Shown piece by piece: positions 11,562 through 23,735 of a DNA stretch of 64,000 nucleotides; within the stretch, counting starts at the first letter, position 1, and the number at the start of each line of letters is the position of its first letter. The notes under the pieces are model-generated. The model did not search any database and was not told the origin of the DNA. It was given only the letters and a program-made list of their open reading frames with translations. Position numbers and translations under genes: made by a program. The DNA lies in the NCBI RefSeq assembly GCF_021917145.1, contig NC_061067.1:3751200-3815199 (forward strand). The letters are read 5' to 3'. This DNA is from Hypomesus transpacificus. Its lineage: Eukaryota; Chordata; Actinopteri; Osmeriformes; Osmeridae.

Positions 11562-14500
11562 TCATTTGCAGTCACAGAGCAGGGCCACTCCCCTGAGTGT
11601 CCAGTGGTCTGGGCTGGGCTGGGTGCGCAGCTGCAGGGTGAAGATGAAGGTGAGGTCAGTGCGGCGGGGCTTCTTGTACACAGGGCAGGGGTAGAGGTTC
11701 AGGCTTTGCGGCCTTCTCCCGTCCGCAGCCACCGTGCTGACGGCGTACACATGAACCACGGGCAGGGCCGTGAACAGGACCTTAAGGAGAAGCAGGGAGT
11801 CCCGGGGTTACAGTGTTATGGGAAGGGGGCACACCACTCTAACCTTATTGCTAGAGGGATGGAAGCTATGAGATTTGGACTTGAGGGTTTAGGTTGGTTG
11901 AGGGGCAGTTCTATGGGCGTATGTGAAACCCTCTGTGACATGCTTGCGTGTAAAAAGGGCTATACAAATACATTTGATTTGATGAGATTTGGACTACAAC
12001 GCTAATACACATAGAAGGACTTTTGAGGTTATTGGATGAGGGCAAGCTGGGGGGGGGGGGGGGGGGGGGGGGGGGAGGTGTGACCCACCTTGGGCGGAGC
12101 CTCTGTGAGCTTGGCGTTGCGTTTGTCCCACCCCGCCCCATCCAGGAAGAGGCCGTACACGTAGACTCCGCCCACATCTTCTGGCGGAGGGGCGGAGACA
12201 TCCTCTCTCATCATCCTGGTGACGTCGTTGTTCAGGACGACCGTGTCCAAGGCCCAGCCCTTGGACAGGTTGCTACGAGTGGTCTCCTGGCGCATGGCGG
12301 TCAGGAAGCCCTGGAGCCACCAAGGTCAACTGTGGTCAGTTACCTACTCTATGCTTACCACAGCATTAAACACAGTACACAGTACTCTGTGAGAAGGGTT
12401 ATCCATAACCCTACCCCTCTACAACCCTGTTTCTGAAGGTTGTAAACTACCAACAACTTGTAATTAATGGGACTCAACATGTCTCCCTGCTAGTTATTAG
12501 AAACCAGGTGTGCTAAATTAGACAGGGGAGGACAGTGGCTCTCCAGAAACAAGGTGTGGGACCCCTGGTCAACCCCCCTCGTCCCCACCTGAGGGTTGAA
12601 GAAGCCGGTGAGCCAGAACTGGTGCGGCCGCCCCTGAGAGATCCAGGGCTGGAACTGCTGGTTCCTCTCCAGCAGCTCAGTGAACCAGAAGCCCAGGGTA
12701 GCAGACTGCCAGCTCAGCCTCAGCCACAGGCGTGGGACCCGGGCGTCGTACATGCTGTCCAGGGCGTCGCGCAGGTCCTCCGACATGATGATGGTTCCTG
12801 GAGTGGAGTGGAGAGAGGAGGGTATAGATGTGAGCGTGTCTGAGCGTGTGTGTGAGTGTGTGAGTTTATTTGCGTGAGTTTTTAAGAGCCTGACCGTCAA
12901 TGGCCAGTTTGAGGTCAGTGAGCGTGCTCCGCACAGAGCTGATAATTCGCTGCATGCGGTCCAGCTCCTGCCTGAGGAAGATGTTCATTGGCTGGAGATG
13001 ACCCATCTTGTGGAGCTGACCTTTGACCTGCAGCGGACAGCACATATTACCATGGTTATTACCATGGTTATGAGCTCTAACCCAACCAAGTCTCTCTGAG
13101 GCTGCAGAAAGCACTGTGGATGATGATGATGATGCCCAAGATGAAGAGGATGGGGGCCGCTAGCCGCTAGCTGCTAGTCATGAGCTGCTAACACTGTGAT
13201 CATGTTTTCTTCCTACCTCATGTGGTACATAGTCAGGTGGTAGTTTCTCCAGCATCTCATTGGCCAGCCTCTGAACGGTTGCCTCTCTTGTCTCCCCGCC
13301 CCCGCCCCCGCTGTCTTTTGGTTGGATGTTGATGATGGTGCTCAGGGTCTCATTGGCCAGGTTGGTCTGGTAGGTGATGTCAGCATTGGGGTGGAGGCCG
13401 AACACCTGTCAGACACAAGGACCTGGGCCTCAGTGATGGAGCTCTCTCTGGGTGCACTTGATTTCAGGCACCCAGTGCAATGTACCCAACCGAGGATGAC
13501 CCAAAAGCGGCTCTTCTGACCCAGATCAAACACCCCCTCCAGCCCCCACCCACCTCAGGGGAGTCGACCAGAGGCAGGGTCTCGATGTGCTGCAGGTACT
13601 CTGAGACGCTCTTGGCCCGGGGGATGGTGTAGCCCTTGTAGAAGCAGAACTTGTCCCCACACGTGTTCTCACTGAACCACACGCGTGTGAACGTGTTCAG
13701 GAGACATTTGTCCAGGTCATCCGTCACACGGCCTCCGTACTGGACCTTTGGGAAAACAAAGATGAAGTACATTTGAACAGATCTGATTAAATTTGAATGA
13801 AATAAAGATGGAATTCAACTCAATTTAATTCCCCCCAAAACGTAAGCATGTAGATGCAAATGACGCACAAAGTGATAAACTAATCAATAAATTACCAATG
13901 AATCATAAATACGTCATAGTTAAATAAAGTGTTTTGCTTAGCGACCTCTCCCAGCATGTATCTAAGACAGGTCCAGTTGACGCCACGTCGAGGGTCCAGT
14001 TCGTCCAGGTGGTTCTGGATGAACTGCATGCTGGAGGTGAAGTCTGCTTGGTTAAACTCATATGGGATGTTCCAGCCCAGCGGGCCAAACTTACGACGCT
14101 CCTGAGAGGGAGAGGAGACGAGAGGGGAGGAGGGAGGGAAGGAGGGAAGGAGGTAAGGAGGGAGGGAGGGTAGTTGTTAGGGTGAGTGTAAGGCTGAGGG
14201 TGGGGATGAAGGGGAGGGTGGAGGTGAGGTACCTGGACGGTGGTGTGCAGGAAGGCCACAGCGTAGAGCAGAGGTTTCCACTGAGGCAGGTTGGTGATCT
14301 CCAGCTGCTCCTGGGTCACACTGCTATAGGTCCTCTTCAGACCCGCTTTCATACCTACACCACCACAACAACAACAATCTCATAGTCGAATGACTGAAGG
14401 GTTTGTGATTGATTTAAAGGGAGGAGAGCAGAGAGACGGAGGGGAGGGGAGAGGAGAAGAGAGAGGGGAGAGGAGAGAGAAGGAGAGGAGGGAAGAGGAG

Positions 14501-17500
14501 AAGAGAGGAGAGAAAAGGAGGGAGAAGGAGGGAAGGGGAGAGGAGAAGAGAGGAGAGAAAAGGAGAGAGAAGGAGAGGAGAGGAGAGAAAAGGAGAGAGA
14601 AGGAGAGGAGAGGAGAAGAGAGGAGAGAAAAGGAGAGAGAAGGAGAGGAAGCAGGGTTGTACCTTGCGGCGGCTCGTTGGTGAACTTGATGGCAGACTGC
14701 AGCAGGTTGATGGGGAAGCCAGGGTGCAGCTCCGTGGTCAGCCACACCCTGAAGCCCTCATGAACTCCCTCCGTCGCCGCGGTAACCGTCTCAAGCAGCT
14801 CATCCAGAAAGTCTAGTCCCAGATGGCAGTTTTGCAGGAGGAGCCAGCCCCCGTCTGTCATGCTGTGGGCCAATAGCCTGCGAGCATGCACTTCCTGTCC
14901 TTGGCCCATGGATATGGGTCTGCACTGCGCCCCCTAGAGGGTCGGAGGAAACACAGAGGTCCAAACATCTGCTCAGTTCCACCCGGCCATTAGGCTTTTC
15001 TTCCGATCATTTATGATTTGAAACATGTTTCACTTTTGTTTATTGAAGTTTATAGTTTGTAGTCTGTGTTCAGAGAATCATCTAGACAGCTGACCCACTC
15101 ATGCTGACCACTCTGCCGAGGACGGTCACATGATACGAGCTTGTCGAATAAACAAAGTGAACCCTTTTCATTGTCGTGCATCTTTCCGGCCTGCCTTCTG
15201 ACAGAAATCCATCTTATCACATATGAATGGTCCTCAGTGTCAGCAGGCGGCCCCTCAGAGCAGAGCAGGGCAGAGCAGGGCAGAGCAGGGCAGAGCAGAG
15301 CAGAGCAGAGCAGGGCAGAGCAGGGCAGAGCAGGGCAGGGCAGGGCAGAGCAGAGCAGGAGGCTCACCTTGGACTTGGCCAGCCTCTCGATGTTCTCAGT
15401 GGGGTCGGAGCCCATGGAGAGCAGGCAGACCAGGGGCGTCCTGGGTTCACTCTCTGCCCACATGCCCTCCATGTCCAGGACCACCCCCTCAGCATACTTA
15501 CTCCCCAGGGACTCAGCGATGTAGCGACGCGCCTGCCACACACACACACACACACACACAGAGGGGGCGAGAGAATACATTATTTTAAGAGGGGCAGCAA
15601 GACGAAAGGATCTTTTTAGGCGAGAGAGGAGCAGAGTTAGGAGTAGACTGGTAATCTCTGTTAATGCATACTGACAGCTGTTCTAGCTTAGTGTTCAAGC
15701 TGTTTTTAGACACTACCCCAAGCCTACCCCACACACAGTCTTGACTCCCCCCTGTCCCCCTCCCCCAGCCTCACACACAGTCCTGACTCCCTCCTCCCCC
15801 CCTCCCCCAGCCCCACACACAGTCTTGATTCCCTCCTCCCCCCCTCCCCCAGCCTCACACACAGTCCTGACTCCCTCCTCCCCTCCTCCCCCCCTCCCCC
15901 AGCCCCACACACAGTCCTGACTCCCCCCTGTCCCCCAGCCCCACACACAGTCCTGACTCCCTCCTCCCCCAGCCCCACACACAGTCCTGACTCCCCCCTA
16001 TCCTCCTCCCCCAGCCCCACACACACAGTCCCCTCATCCCACCTGGGCGATGGTCCGGTCAGGGCACCAGCTCCGGATCAGCAGCAGCTTGCGGAAGGTG
16101 TCCAGGTTGGTGTCATAGTCCTCTGGCAGGGGGGCATCCTCGGGCGCAGGCTGGTCAAACCAAGCCCTCCAGGGACGGTCGTTGTGGCTCACCTGGAACA
16201 GAGGCAGACTTCAGAGGCTTGCTGGGATGAGCTAGGAACCTGCTAAGAAGCATTCGTGTGTGTGTGTGTGACCTGGGCTAGTAGCTGGCTGAAGGGAGCC
16301 AGGCTGGAGAGCTGGACCAGGTTGAGCCAGGTCAGATCCAGGATCCATCGTCTGGGCTTGGGCTCCACTGAGTTCAGGTCCAGAGCAGCTCCACCTGTTG
16401 GTAGCAGGGGGGGAGGAGGAGAGAGGGAGGAGGAGAGAGGGAGGAGGGGGGAAGAGGAAGAAGGAGAGATGGCGTTAGCACTGCTGAGTGATGAGAAGTT
16501 AGGTGAAAACTCCTGTCCTAGAATAGGCCTGACTCCAGCCCCCAGAGCACAGCACGGTAGGGCAGCTGAAAGCTGAACTAGGGGGTGTCCAGTTACCCCT
16601 CCCCCATTAAGATGGGAGTGAGATTACTTCCCTAGCTGGGGGATGGGGCTGAGACTTGACATGTCAATCTAAGCCAGGGGGATCCTCTCAGAGGTGTGAT
16701 GAGTGACAAGCAGCGTCTCTGAACCACCAACCAGATTTTCCATGTTGCAGATGAAAGGTTCAGATACTCTGACTGTCTGGCGACCTGTCATAAAGACATC
16801 AGCTCCTCCCTCTCAGTCCTACACTGTTAGAGGAAACAGGGCCAGAAAGAGGATCAAGTCTCCACCTTTGATGAAGGTCTGGAACTCAGCGTGGGAGATG
16901 TTACTATCATGCAGGTTGATCTTGAGCGCCAGCAGCAGCGTGAACAGGAACTTGTGGTCCTCATACAGCCCCCTCGCAGTGTAGCGGAACGCCTGATAGG
17001 TCAGGAACTCGATGATGTTGCCGATGCGCTTGGAGGTGATCTGAGACGTGACGGAACGTTCCATGGATGTGTCGAAAATCCCCAGGAACTGCCGCAGCGA
17101 CGTCTGGTACATGAGGTTGACCAGGGACATCTCCACGATCAGGAAGTAGAGGATGCTGCCCCGAGTGGCCACGGGGCGGTACTCCTCCCTGGCCTGGTTG
17201 ATCTTCACCTCCGTCTCCGCGGCAACCGTCAGCTTCTCACTCACCTGGGGAGATGGTGTGACCGTTCAGACACGCCTACTTGAACCTCCCTCCTTCCCTC
17301 CCTCCCTCCCTCCCTCCCTCCCTCCCTCCCGCCCTCCCTCCCTACCTCCTCGGCGGTCGTCTTGGTGACCCGCAGCACGTCTATGAGGCTCTGGTCCTCC
17401 ACCAGAGAGCCCTGGGTGCTGGTCAGACGGTACAGCAGGTTGTCCTCCAGCTCCTGCATCTTCCTCTTGTTGGAGGTCACCTCCTCCAGAAGCTTTACTC

Positions 17501-17516
17501 GCTCTGACTCCAGCTC
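11562..17516 (-). CDS. dnah5: axonemal dynein heavy chain, DNAH5-like, C-terminal part
   Basis: Fourteen exons were read on the minus strand: 17516-17346, 17244-16866, 16394-16273, 16192-16043, 15533-15368, 14924-14663, 14354-14233, 14101-13946, 13745-13554, 13405-13217, 13027-12895, 12797-12589, 12310-12089 and 11780-11562 (stop). They encode about 897 residues. The first segment ([20 protein letters not shown]) lies after the microtubule-binding stalk. The rest covers AAA5, AAA6 ([34 protein letters not shown]) and the C-terminal domain ([50 protein letters not shown]). It is a motor subunit of outer dynein arms in motile cilia. Wording at the C-terminus ([16 protein letters not shown]) is closer to DNAH5 than DNAH8, but a fish dnah5 paralogue cannot be excluded. 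The family has about 4,600 residues; everything upstream of the stalk is missing because the sequence runs into the gap at 17645. Confidence 0.85.
12049..12075. repeat. poly-G run
   Basis: A run of 27 G next to a dynein exon donor. Similar runs occur at 17519-17542, 20787-20816, 43004-43025, 46137-46151 and 51437-51459. Confidence 0.95.
14103..14660. repeat. purine-rich (GGAGA)n tracts in dynein introns
   Basis: Two intronic tracts, about 14103-14175 and 14400-14660, of GGGAGG and GGAGAGAA units. They flank the dynein exon at 14233-14354 and supply polypyrimidine tracts on the transcribed strand. Confidence 0.85.
15256..15362. repeat. 5-bp tandem repeat (GCAGA/GCAGG)n
   Basis: About 20 units of AGCAG/GGCAG immediately downstream of the dynein exon at 15533-15368. 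All three frames stay open on each strand, giving spurious protein-like frames. Confidence 0.9.
15715..16035. repeat. GC-rich minisatellite in a dynein intron
   Basis: About nine imperfect units of 30-45 bp containing CCCACACACAGTCCTGACTC followed by a variable CCCTCCTCCCCC spacer. It ends eight bases before the donor of the dynein exon 16192-16043. Confidence 0.9.
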
Positions 17517-17644
17517 CTGGGGGGGGGGGGGGGGGGGGGGGGCAACCAGTGGAACACACTAGTATCACTAACTAGTGTTACTAACCAGAGGGGTTCATCA
17601 AGACTCACTATAACCAGTAGGACTCACTATAACCAGTAGGACTC

Positions 17645-17744
17645 NNNNNNNNNNNNNNNNNNNNNNNNNNNNNNNNNNNNNNNNNNNNNNNNNNNNNNNN
17701 NNNNNNNNNNNNNNNNNNNNNNNNNNNNNNNNNNNNNNNNNNNN
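17645..17744. other. assembly gap (100 N)
   Basis: Exactly 100 N, the convention for a gap of unknown size. It follows the last visible dynein exon and a poly-G run. No dynein exon is seen on its far side. Confidence 0.99.
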
Positions 17745-18631
17745 GAGGAGTCAAGAAACATCTAAAGAAAATCTCTCTCTCTCTCCCACACACACACACA
17801 CAGCACATGCACTCACACACATACACATTTGATAGCCCTTTCTAAGAGTCCCAAACTGAGTTACCATTAATTAACCGAAAAAAAGTCACCAGGATTACCC
17901 AGCATGCCTTTCCCTGGCCAGAGGCAGACAAGAGAGAAGAGGTTGAGGGTAAATGACCCAATTCACTCCCCTCTCATCAGAGTGATAATGAGAATGAACA
18001 TTCGTGATTGTCCTGCTCAGCAAAACTGCCCATCACGCCCCCAACCCACACACACACACACACATACACACACACACATCAACACACACATACACACACA
18101 GACACATGAAGAGGTCTGACCATTGATCAGTTAACAACAATTAAAAATACTGATTACTTTATTACTCCTATACTGTTTGAAATGTTCTGAACATAATAAA
18201 TAACGTTTGATCCATACCTTGCAATATGAAGCCCATGAGCACATAATCCTTGTTATGTCCAGGAGAGAAATATGCCTGTCTATTAAATATGTTTCTTGAT
18301 TGATAAACTGCCATTATACTGTTTTATTATGTCTGCATAGCCATAAAGTTAGGTCTTTGTAGGTAACTAGGAAAGGCCTGTGTCGTTGATGTAAGTCAGA
18401 GGGCACAATAATGCCAAAGTGTATAATGCCATGCAACTTTGAATCAGGAAAATATAAGGAGCGACAAGGCCATTTCTAGGTGCTCTATCTCAAGACCTAA
18501 ACAAAATCTAACTAGCATTCAGTGTCCTTTTCAGTGCCTGCAAAGGTAATGTTGATCATATTGTACCATGTGTTGACCTAGGTTGATACAAGGTCAACCT
18601 CCTACTTAGAGACATTGGTAGAGATGCTTGA
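17745..18631. other. intergenic, nothing coding recognised
   Basis: Contains CA microsatellites (about 18047-18102) and otherwise unique sequence. No exon or RNA gene recognised. Confidence 0.5.
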
Positions 18632-18635
18632 GTAT

Positions 18636-19311
18636 TGTTGGGGCTCTATAGCCTAAAAGGTTGCAAGGAGGCGCGGAGTCAAGGCTGGTTCTAAGTTCAA
18701 ATGCTAATTATTTATTCATCTCATCAGAGATACAACATAGGCTTTCCGCGGTAGAAAGCTAAAGCTAAGCATAGCTGATAGACACCCTCCTTCTTGGCCA
18801 TTAATTGGCCATTGAAGGCATGTGTGGCTTCACCTTGTTATCTCTCATAGTTGCCTGTGTAATGCCTGTGCCTGTGTCAACAGTAGTTTGGTTCCCTCTT
18901 ATCAGTCATGACAGACTGAAGTCCAGGTTTCAGTTAGTCGGTATCTAGTTTTATCAGGGCTGGGGCCTATTTACAACTATGTATATTGGTCTTCCTTAAT
19001 GTCACACCTTGTGTCCTAGGTCTGTCTGACCCTGGTCCTGGGTCAGTCTATGTAGATTCCTACTCTCTCGGTCAATCGACTCTTTGTTTGTGTATCTTAA
19101 GTCCTTGGTTCTACCCTTTGGTCAGTGGCCATTAATTTGATGTGTGCTGTGTTGATCTTTACGTCAGAGTTAGTTCACCTGAGGTAACCCTTCAGTCTCT
19201 TCGTCAATTACGTCATCTTACGATAACTTGACGACAGTTCAGAAGACAGTTCATGCCAGGACAACCAACTAGTTCAGTAATGGTAGTTTCATACAGTTTT
19301 CAGCTCCAACA
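18636..19311 (-). mobile_element. solo LTR of a retroelement
   Basis: A 676-bp block begins TGTTGGGGCT and ends AGCTCCAACA, so it has the TG...CA ends and short imperfect inverted repeat of an LTR. The 4-bp sequence GTAT flanks it on both sides (18632-18635 and 19312-19315). No internal retroviral or retrotransposon coding sequence is attached, so this is probably the product of LTR-LTR recombination. An AATAAA hexamer on the minus strand (within AATTATTTATTC on the plus strand, near 18705-18716) suggests minus-strand orientation. The family is not identified. Confidence 0.7.
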
Positions 19312-20787
19312 GTATCTCCTTCTTCAATTGTGGTTCCCACTGGTCTCTATGGCAAAACTGAGAAAGCAATAGAGAAAGAAGAGAGACAATTTACAAAGAG
19401 CAAAAGCTGATATCCACCTGACTTCTCAATGTTTGATCCTACCTCTTTGATAACTCTGACTAAAGTGGAGGAGTGCAGAACTTTATAGGTTGTGTGTGTG
19501 TCCCCTCCCTGGGACAGTGGGGGCCTAATTGCACTGGTCATTGAATCACTATAAGAAACACTTCTGAATCTGTGTAAAGCATCATTGTGCAGTATTTATG
19601 CCAACACTGTGAATTCAATCCATACAACTTTAGGAGGAGGAGTTTGAGTGTGGCACAGACCACTGAGAGACAGAGAGAGAGACAGAGAGAGAGAGAGAAA
19701 AAAAGAAGACAAAGAATAGCATGAGTATGAGCGTAGTGTTTTATGAACTCACAAGCACACTGTTGGAAAAAGCAATTTCACGGTTGGTGAGACAGAGCTA
19801 GGAAGTCAGCCTGATTCTCGTGCCTCCTCTATCCTCCCCACTAAAACACTCAGGGGAAGGAAAATTAATTACCTGGTGCCCTGTATGCAAATGACCTGTC
19901 CAGTGCCACTGTGGTTAAAAGGAGCTCTAACTCTGATGTCATTGGCTAATCACAGACAGCAGTGCATTGTGGGGGACTGAAGAGTGTAGCGAGAAAGAAT
20001 ATCAAGTGTACCTATGAATTACCTAATTAATCAACCAATCAATTAATCATACTGCAACAGATATGTTTTGTAGATTTGAATATTAACCAATATTTAGCTT
20101 CCGCTTCTCCCTTCCCCTTTCAAATTGTTTTCTTAAAGAACACAGGAGGGTGACCAACAGACAAGTAATTGTCTTTTTCATGTGTGTGTACAGTATGTGT
20201 GTGTGTGTGTTGGCATATGTGTGTTTTACAGATGCGGTCCATGTATTTTCTAAAGAAAGCATTCTGCTTGGCAAAAAGTGTGTAATCATTGGAAAGAGGT
20301 CATCTTTTATGAATTTGAGCAACAGGCTTTCAGAGAATTACTGTCTGAATGGGCATAATTTCAACACTGACATTTAAAATGATTTGGGATGACAAGTTTT
20401 CCTCCCTCCCTGACTCCCCTTTTCTCTCCCCCTCCTCATATTCCCCCTCTTTCCCCTTCCTTCTCCCCCCCCCCCCGCTCCCCCCCCTCGCCCCTCAGGG
20501 AGAGTCAAGCAGAGGGCTGGTGAGACGAGACCCAGGAAAGACCTGGAAAAGAGAATAAAGGGAAAGAAAAGGGCCGAAACAGAGAGTAAAGATAAAAGGG
20601 GGGTGGAATAGAAGGCGAGTGTGTATCTTAGTATTCCTATGGTGTGGGCATGGAGGGAGGTCTGCAGGGAAGACCGCCCTGTCCTGGGTATTCCAGACAA
20701 CCTCCTGCTAACCCTGGCCCTGCAAGCTAAGCAAAAACCATTGATCCTCAGCTCAATTCTTCTCTCTCTCAATGTCAATGGGCACTG

Positions 20788-20819
<32 letters not shown>

Positions 20820-21162
20820 AGGGAGTGAAGAGAGGGAATAACAAAGGGGAGAAGTAGAGGTGATTCTCTATCGAAATTATTGTAATGGAGAATAAAGAAA
20901 GAGAGGTGAGGACAGAAGAGGAAAGGAGAAAGACTTATGATGGTCATTTGTCTGCCTATGCCTGGTTTGTGTCTGTCGCCCTCCTTCTCTGCTCTCTCTG
21001 TCTTACCACACTAACTCTCTCACACACACAGTCACACATCTGTATTCCTTCAACTGGATGTTAGCATTTTAGTATGTGTTCCTGTCACCCCTGACTCAAG
21101 TCTTTGATGCTGCCACGGCCCATCACCATGATGACTTCCATGTACTGTGACAGCCTGTTAAC

Positions 21163-21167
<5 letters not shown>

Positions 21168-21199
<32 letters not shown>

Positions 21200-21236
21200 A
21201 TCTCTCTGTCTCTCTCTCTCTCTCTCTCCCTCTTCT

Positions 21237-21295
<59 letters not shown>
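21168..21295. repeat. (CT)n microsatellite
   Basis: About 128 bp of nearly pure CT with a few interruptions. Confidence 0.95.
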
Positions 21296-21298
<3 letters not shown>

Positions 21299-21739
21299 CC
21301 TTCTTAATACCCAAGGATAGATGTTTCTCTGTTCTTAGTGTTTCAGCTATGGAGCGAGAATCGTGCAGTCTACCCACACACTGGGAGGAGCTGGTTCATC
21401 TAGGGCGGAAGCTGTCCGACATCATGGAACCGTGGCAGAGAAACCGTCTAAAGACTATCTCTCACCCACTCTCTTTGTCCTACTGTGCATCTACAGACCC
21501 CTGTCTTTTGGACCCAGGCCAGAATACATTAGAACACATTCATCTCAAATTCCTGGTCTCATTGTGTAATTCTCTGCTGAATAGTTCAACTTCTGGAGTT
21601 AAAGGCTTTTCGTTTTGACTCTCTACCCCTCCCTCCAAGGATAACTTCCATCAAAGGATTTCATCCCCTCACATTATTACCCCTTCTAGTCTACCTTATT
21701 ACTCCCCAGCCCTGAACGACCCTGTCGGACACGTTAATC

Positions 21740-21985
21740 TGCCTCCCCTCCTCCCCTCTCCTCTCCTCTCCTACCGTCTCATCCCCTCTCCTCTCCTCAC
21801 CTCCCCTCTCCTCCCCTCTCCTCCCGTCTCCTCCCCTCTCCTCCCCTCTCCTCCCCCTCTTCCCCTCTCCTCCCCTCTCCTCCCCTCTCCTCCCCCCTCT
21901 TCCCCTCTCCTCCCCTCCCCTCTCCTCCCCTCTCCTCTCCTCTCCTCTCCTCCCCTCTCCTCCCCTCTCCTCCCCTCCCACTTTC
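21740..21985. repeat. CCTCTCCTCC pyrimidine tract
   Basis: About 245 bp of CTCCTCCCCT-type units; complementary strand purine-rich. Intergenic. Confidence 0.9.
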
Positions 21986-22196
21986 CTACTTTCCATCCTC
22001 GTCTCCCCTCCTCTCTTCTTCTTCTTTTCTCCCCAACTCTCTTCCTCTCCTCTCTGTGGGGTGGCAGCTTATTACAGTGGCTAAACTGCCTCCCTCCTCA
22101 CCCCGGAGGAGCGACCCCAATAATGGTGAGAACAGAGGCACGGGAGGGGACTGATGAGAAGACGGAGGGGGGGGGGGGGGCTGTGTGTCTGCGTGG

Positions 22197-22298
<102 letters not shown>

Positions 22299-23663
22299 GA
22301 GGGAAAGAATGAGAATGATTGGAGCACAGGCTGAGCTGTTCAGGGAAGCAGAAGACAGGGCTGATGTGGACTGAGTATTGATTTGAAATCCTGACAAGTT
22401 TTACCTGGAAATACTTAAAAAAGGATGCTTGAACTTCATGCCTAACCAGCCACCAATCAAAAACAAGCATTTACCCAAGACCGTTAAGAATAGATAACTA
22501 ATAGGCCTACTACATAGTTACATGGGCTAAACGGTAAAAGGCACTGTAAATGACTGGTTGGATTGCAGTGGGTGAAACAAATCAAGGCAATCCACCAATT
22601 TAATGTAATTTGCTAATATGAATATACGCAGGTGTGATATTAGCAGCATATTTTAAATCACCCGTGTGCAGAATGACCTACACACTAGACCGCATTCTGC
22701 ACCTTCCTCCTGCAGGAACCTAGCTTGCGCTCTCTCTCCTCTTCTGGAGTGATTAACTAGTTATGCTTGGGCTAACGGATGCATAATGACGTAAGTGAAT
22801 TAGACTAATTAATCAGCCGTGTGTGTGAATGAGTTATTGATCGCAGGGGTAGGCAGGAAAACATGTAATTTTACTGCTGTAATTTCAGCTGGTTGTGAAT
22901 CACTGTGAAAAACAAGGCTTATGCTTTGGTTGTGACATATGTGACGTATGGTATCATAATAAATACACTACCTACTGTATGATCAAATCGATACTCATGA
23001 AACAATCGATTGCTCATAAATAACTGATCACGTAGGATATGGGCCTCGTGCAGGGAGAAATTACTAATGATCGGCCAATAGGCCATGTCTAGTGTAATTG
23101 ACTTACAACGGAGAGAACAAACAATTAGGCTTTATTGAATCAGAATTATTTTGTCGATGAGAAAGGACGAGGCTAGGAGCGGGCAGTACAATAAAAATGC
23201 AATGAGATTTAATCAATGGACGATTTGTTGATTTTTACGGGTCATTTGCTCAATAAGAAAAAATACATTAATCAATAATGCAAACTTTTATTTAAAATAT
23301 ATATTTTTCGAAAATATTGTACAAAAAAAAAAAAACTTTTGAAACTTTTTTTAACTAAACCTTTATTAGAAAATATGTTTTCAACCTTTCAACAAAAAAA
23401 TATATTTTTCTATCAGTTTGAATGAACAGCCTATATCTGTACACTGACGTTCTCTAGTGGCGTATCTCTGTAATAACACGGAAGGAGAAAACTCCTACCT
23501 TTGAACGCTAAAACTAAATTCGTAAATAAGAAAACTATAAAGCTACCGTCTCTCTTTGAAATAAAAACCAAAGTTAGACCTACAAAATATTCTTCCCAAA
23601 TAGTAACTTTATATGACACTAAATGTAGTATTAAATTATCAACTTTTCACATCGGTGCTGTGT

Positions 23664-23735
23664 GGGGGTATAGCTCAGTGGTAGAGCATTTGACTGCAGA
23701 TCAAGAGGTCCCCGGTTCAAATCCGGGTGCCCCCT
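23664..23735 (+). tRNA. tRNA-Cys (anticodon GCA)
   Basis: A 72-nt cloverleaf. The acceptor stem GGGGGTA pairs with TGCCCCC, the D arm contains TAGCTCAGTGGTAGAGCA, the anticodon loop is CTGCAGA with GCA, and the T arm is GTTCAAAT flanked by CCCCG/CGGGT. The A box (TAGCTCAGTGG) and B box (GGTTCAAATCC) match RNA polymerase III internal promoters. A T-run terminator (TTTTTTG) starts a few bases after the 3' end. There is no intron. It is isolated, with no tRNA cluster in the window. Confidence 0.95.

Noticed and set aside
11936-11985. Candidate coding or structural signal (AAAAAGGGCTATACAAATAC)
   Set aside because: This is the familiar 3' tail of a dispersed fish retroposon lying in a dynein intron; too short to define an element with confidence.
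21349-21618. 90-codon plus-strand frame beginning MERESCSLPTHWEELVHLG
   Set aside because: It looks somewhat protein-like and is preceded by an AG, but no family or partner exon was recognised; the surrounding sequence is simple repeats. Left unannotated.
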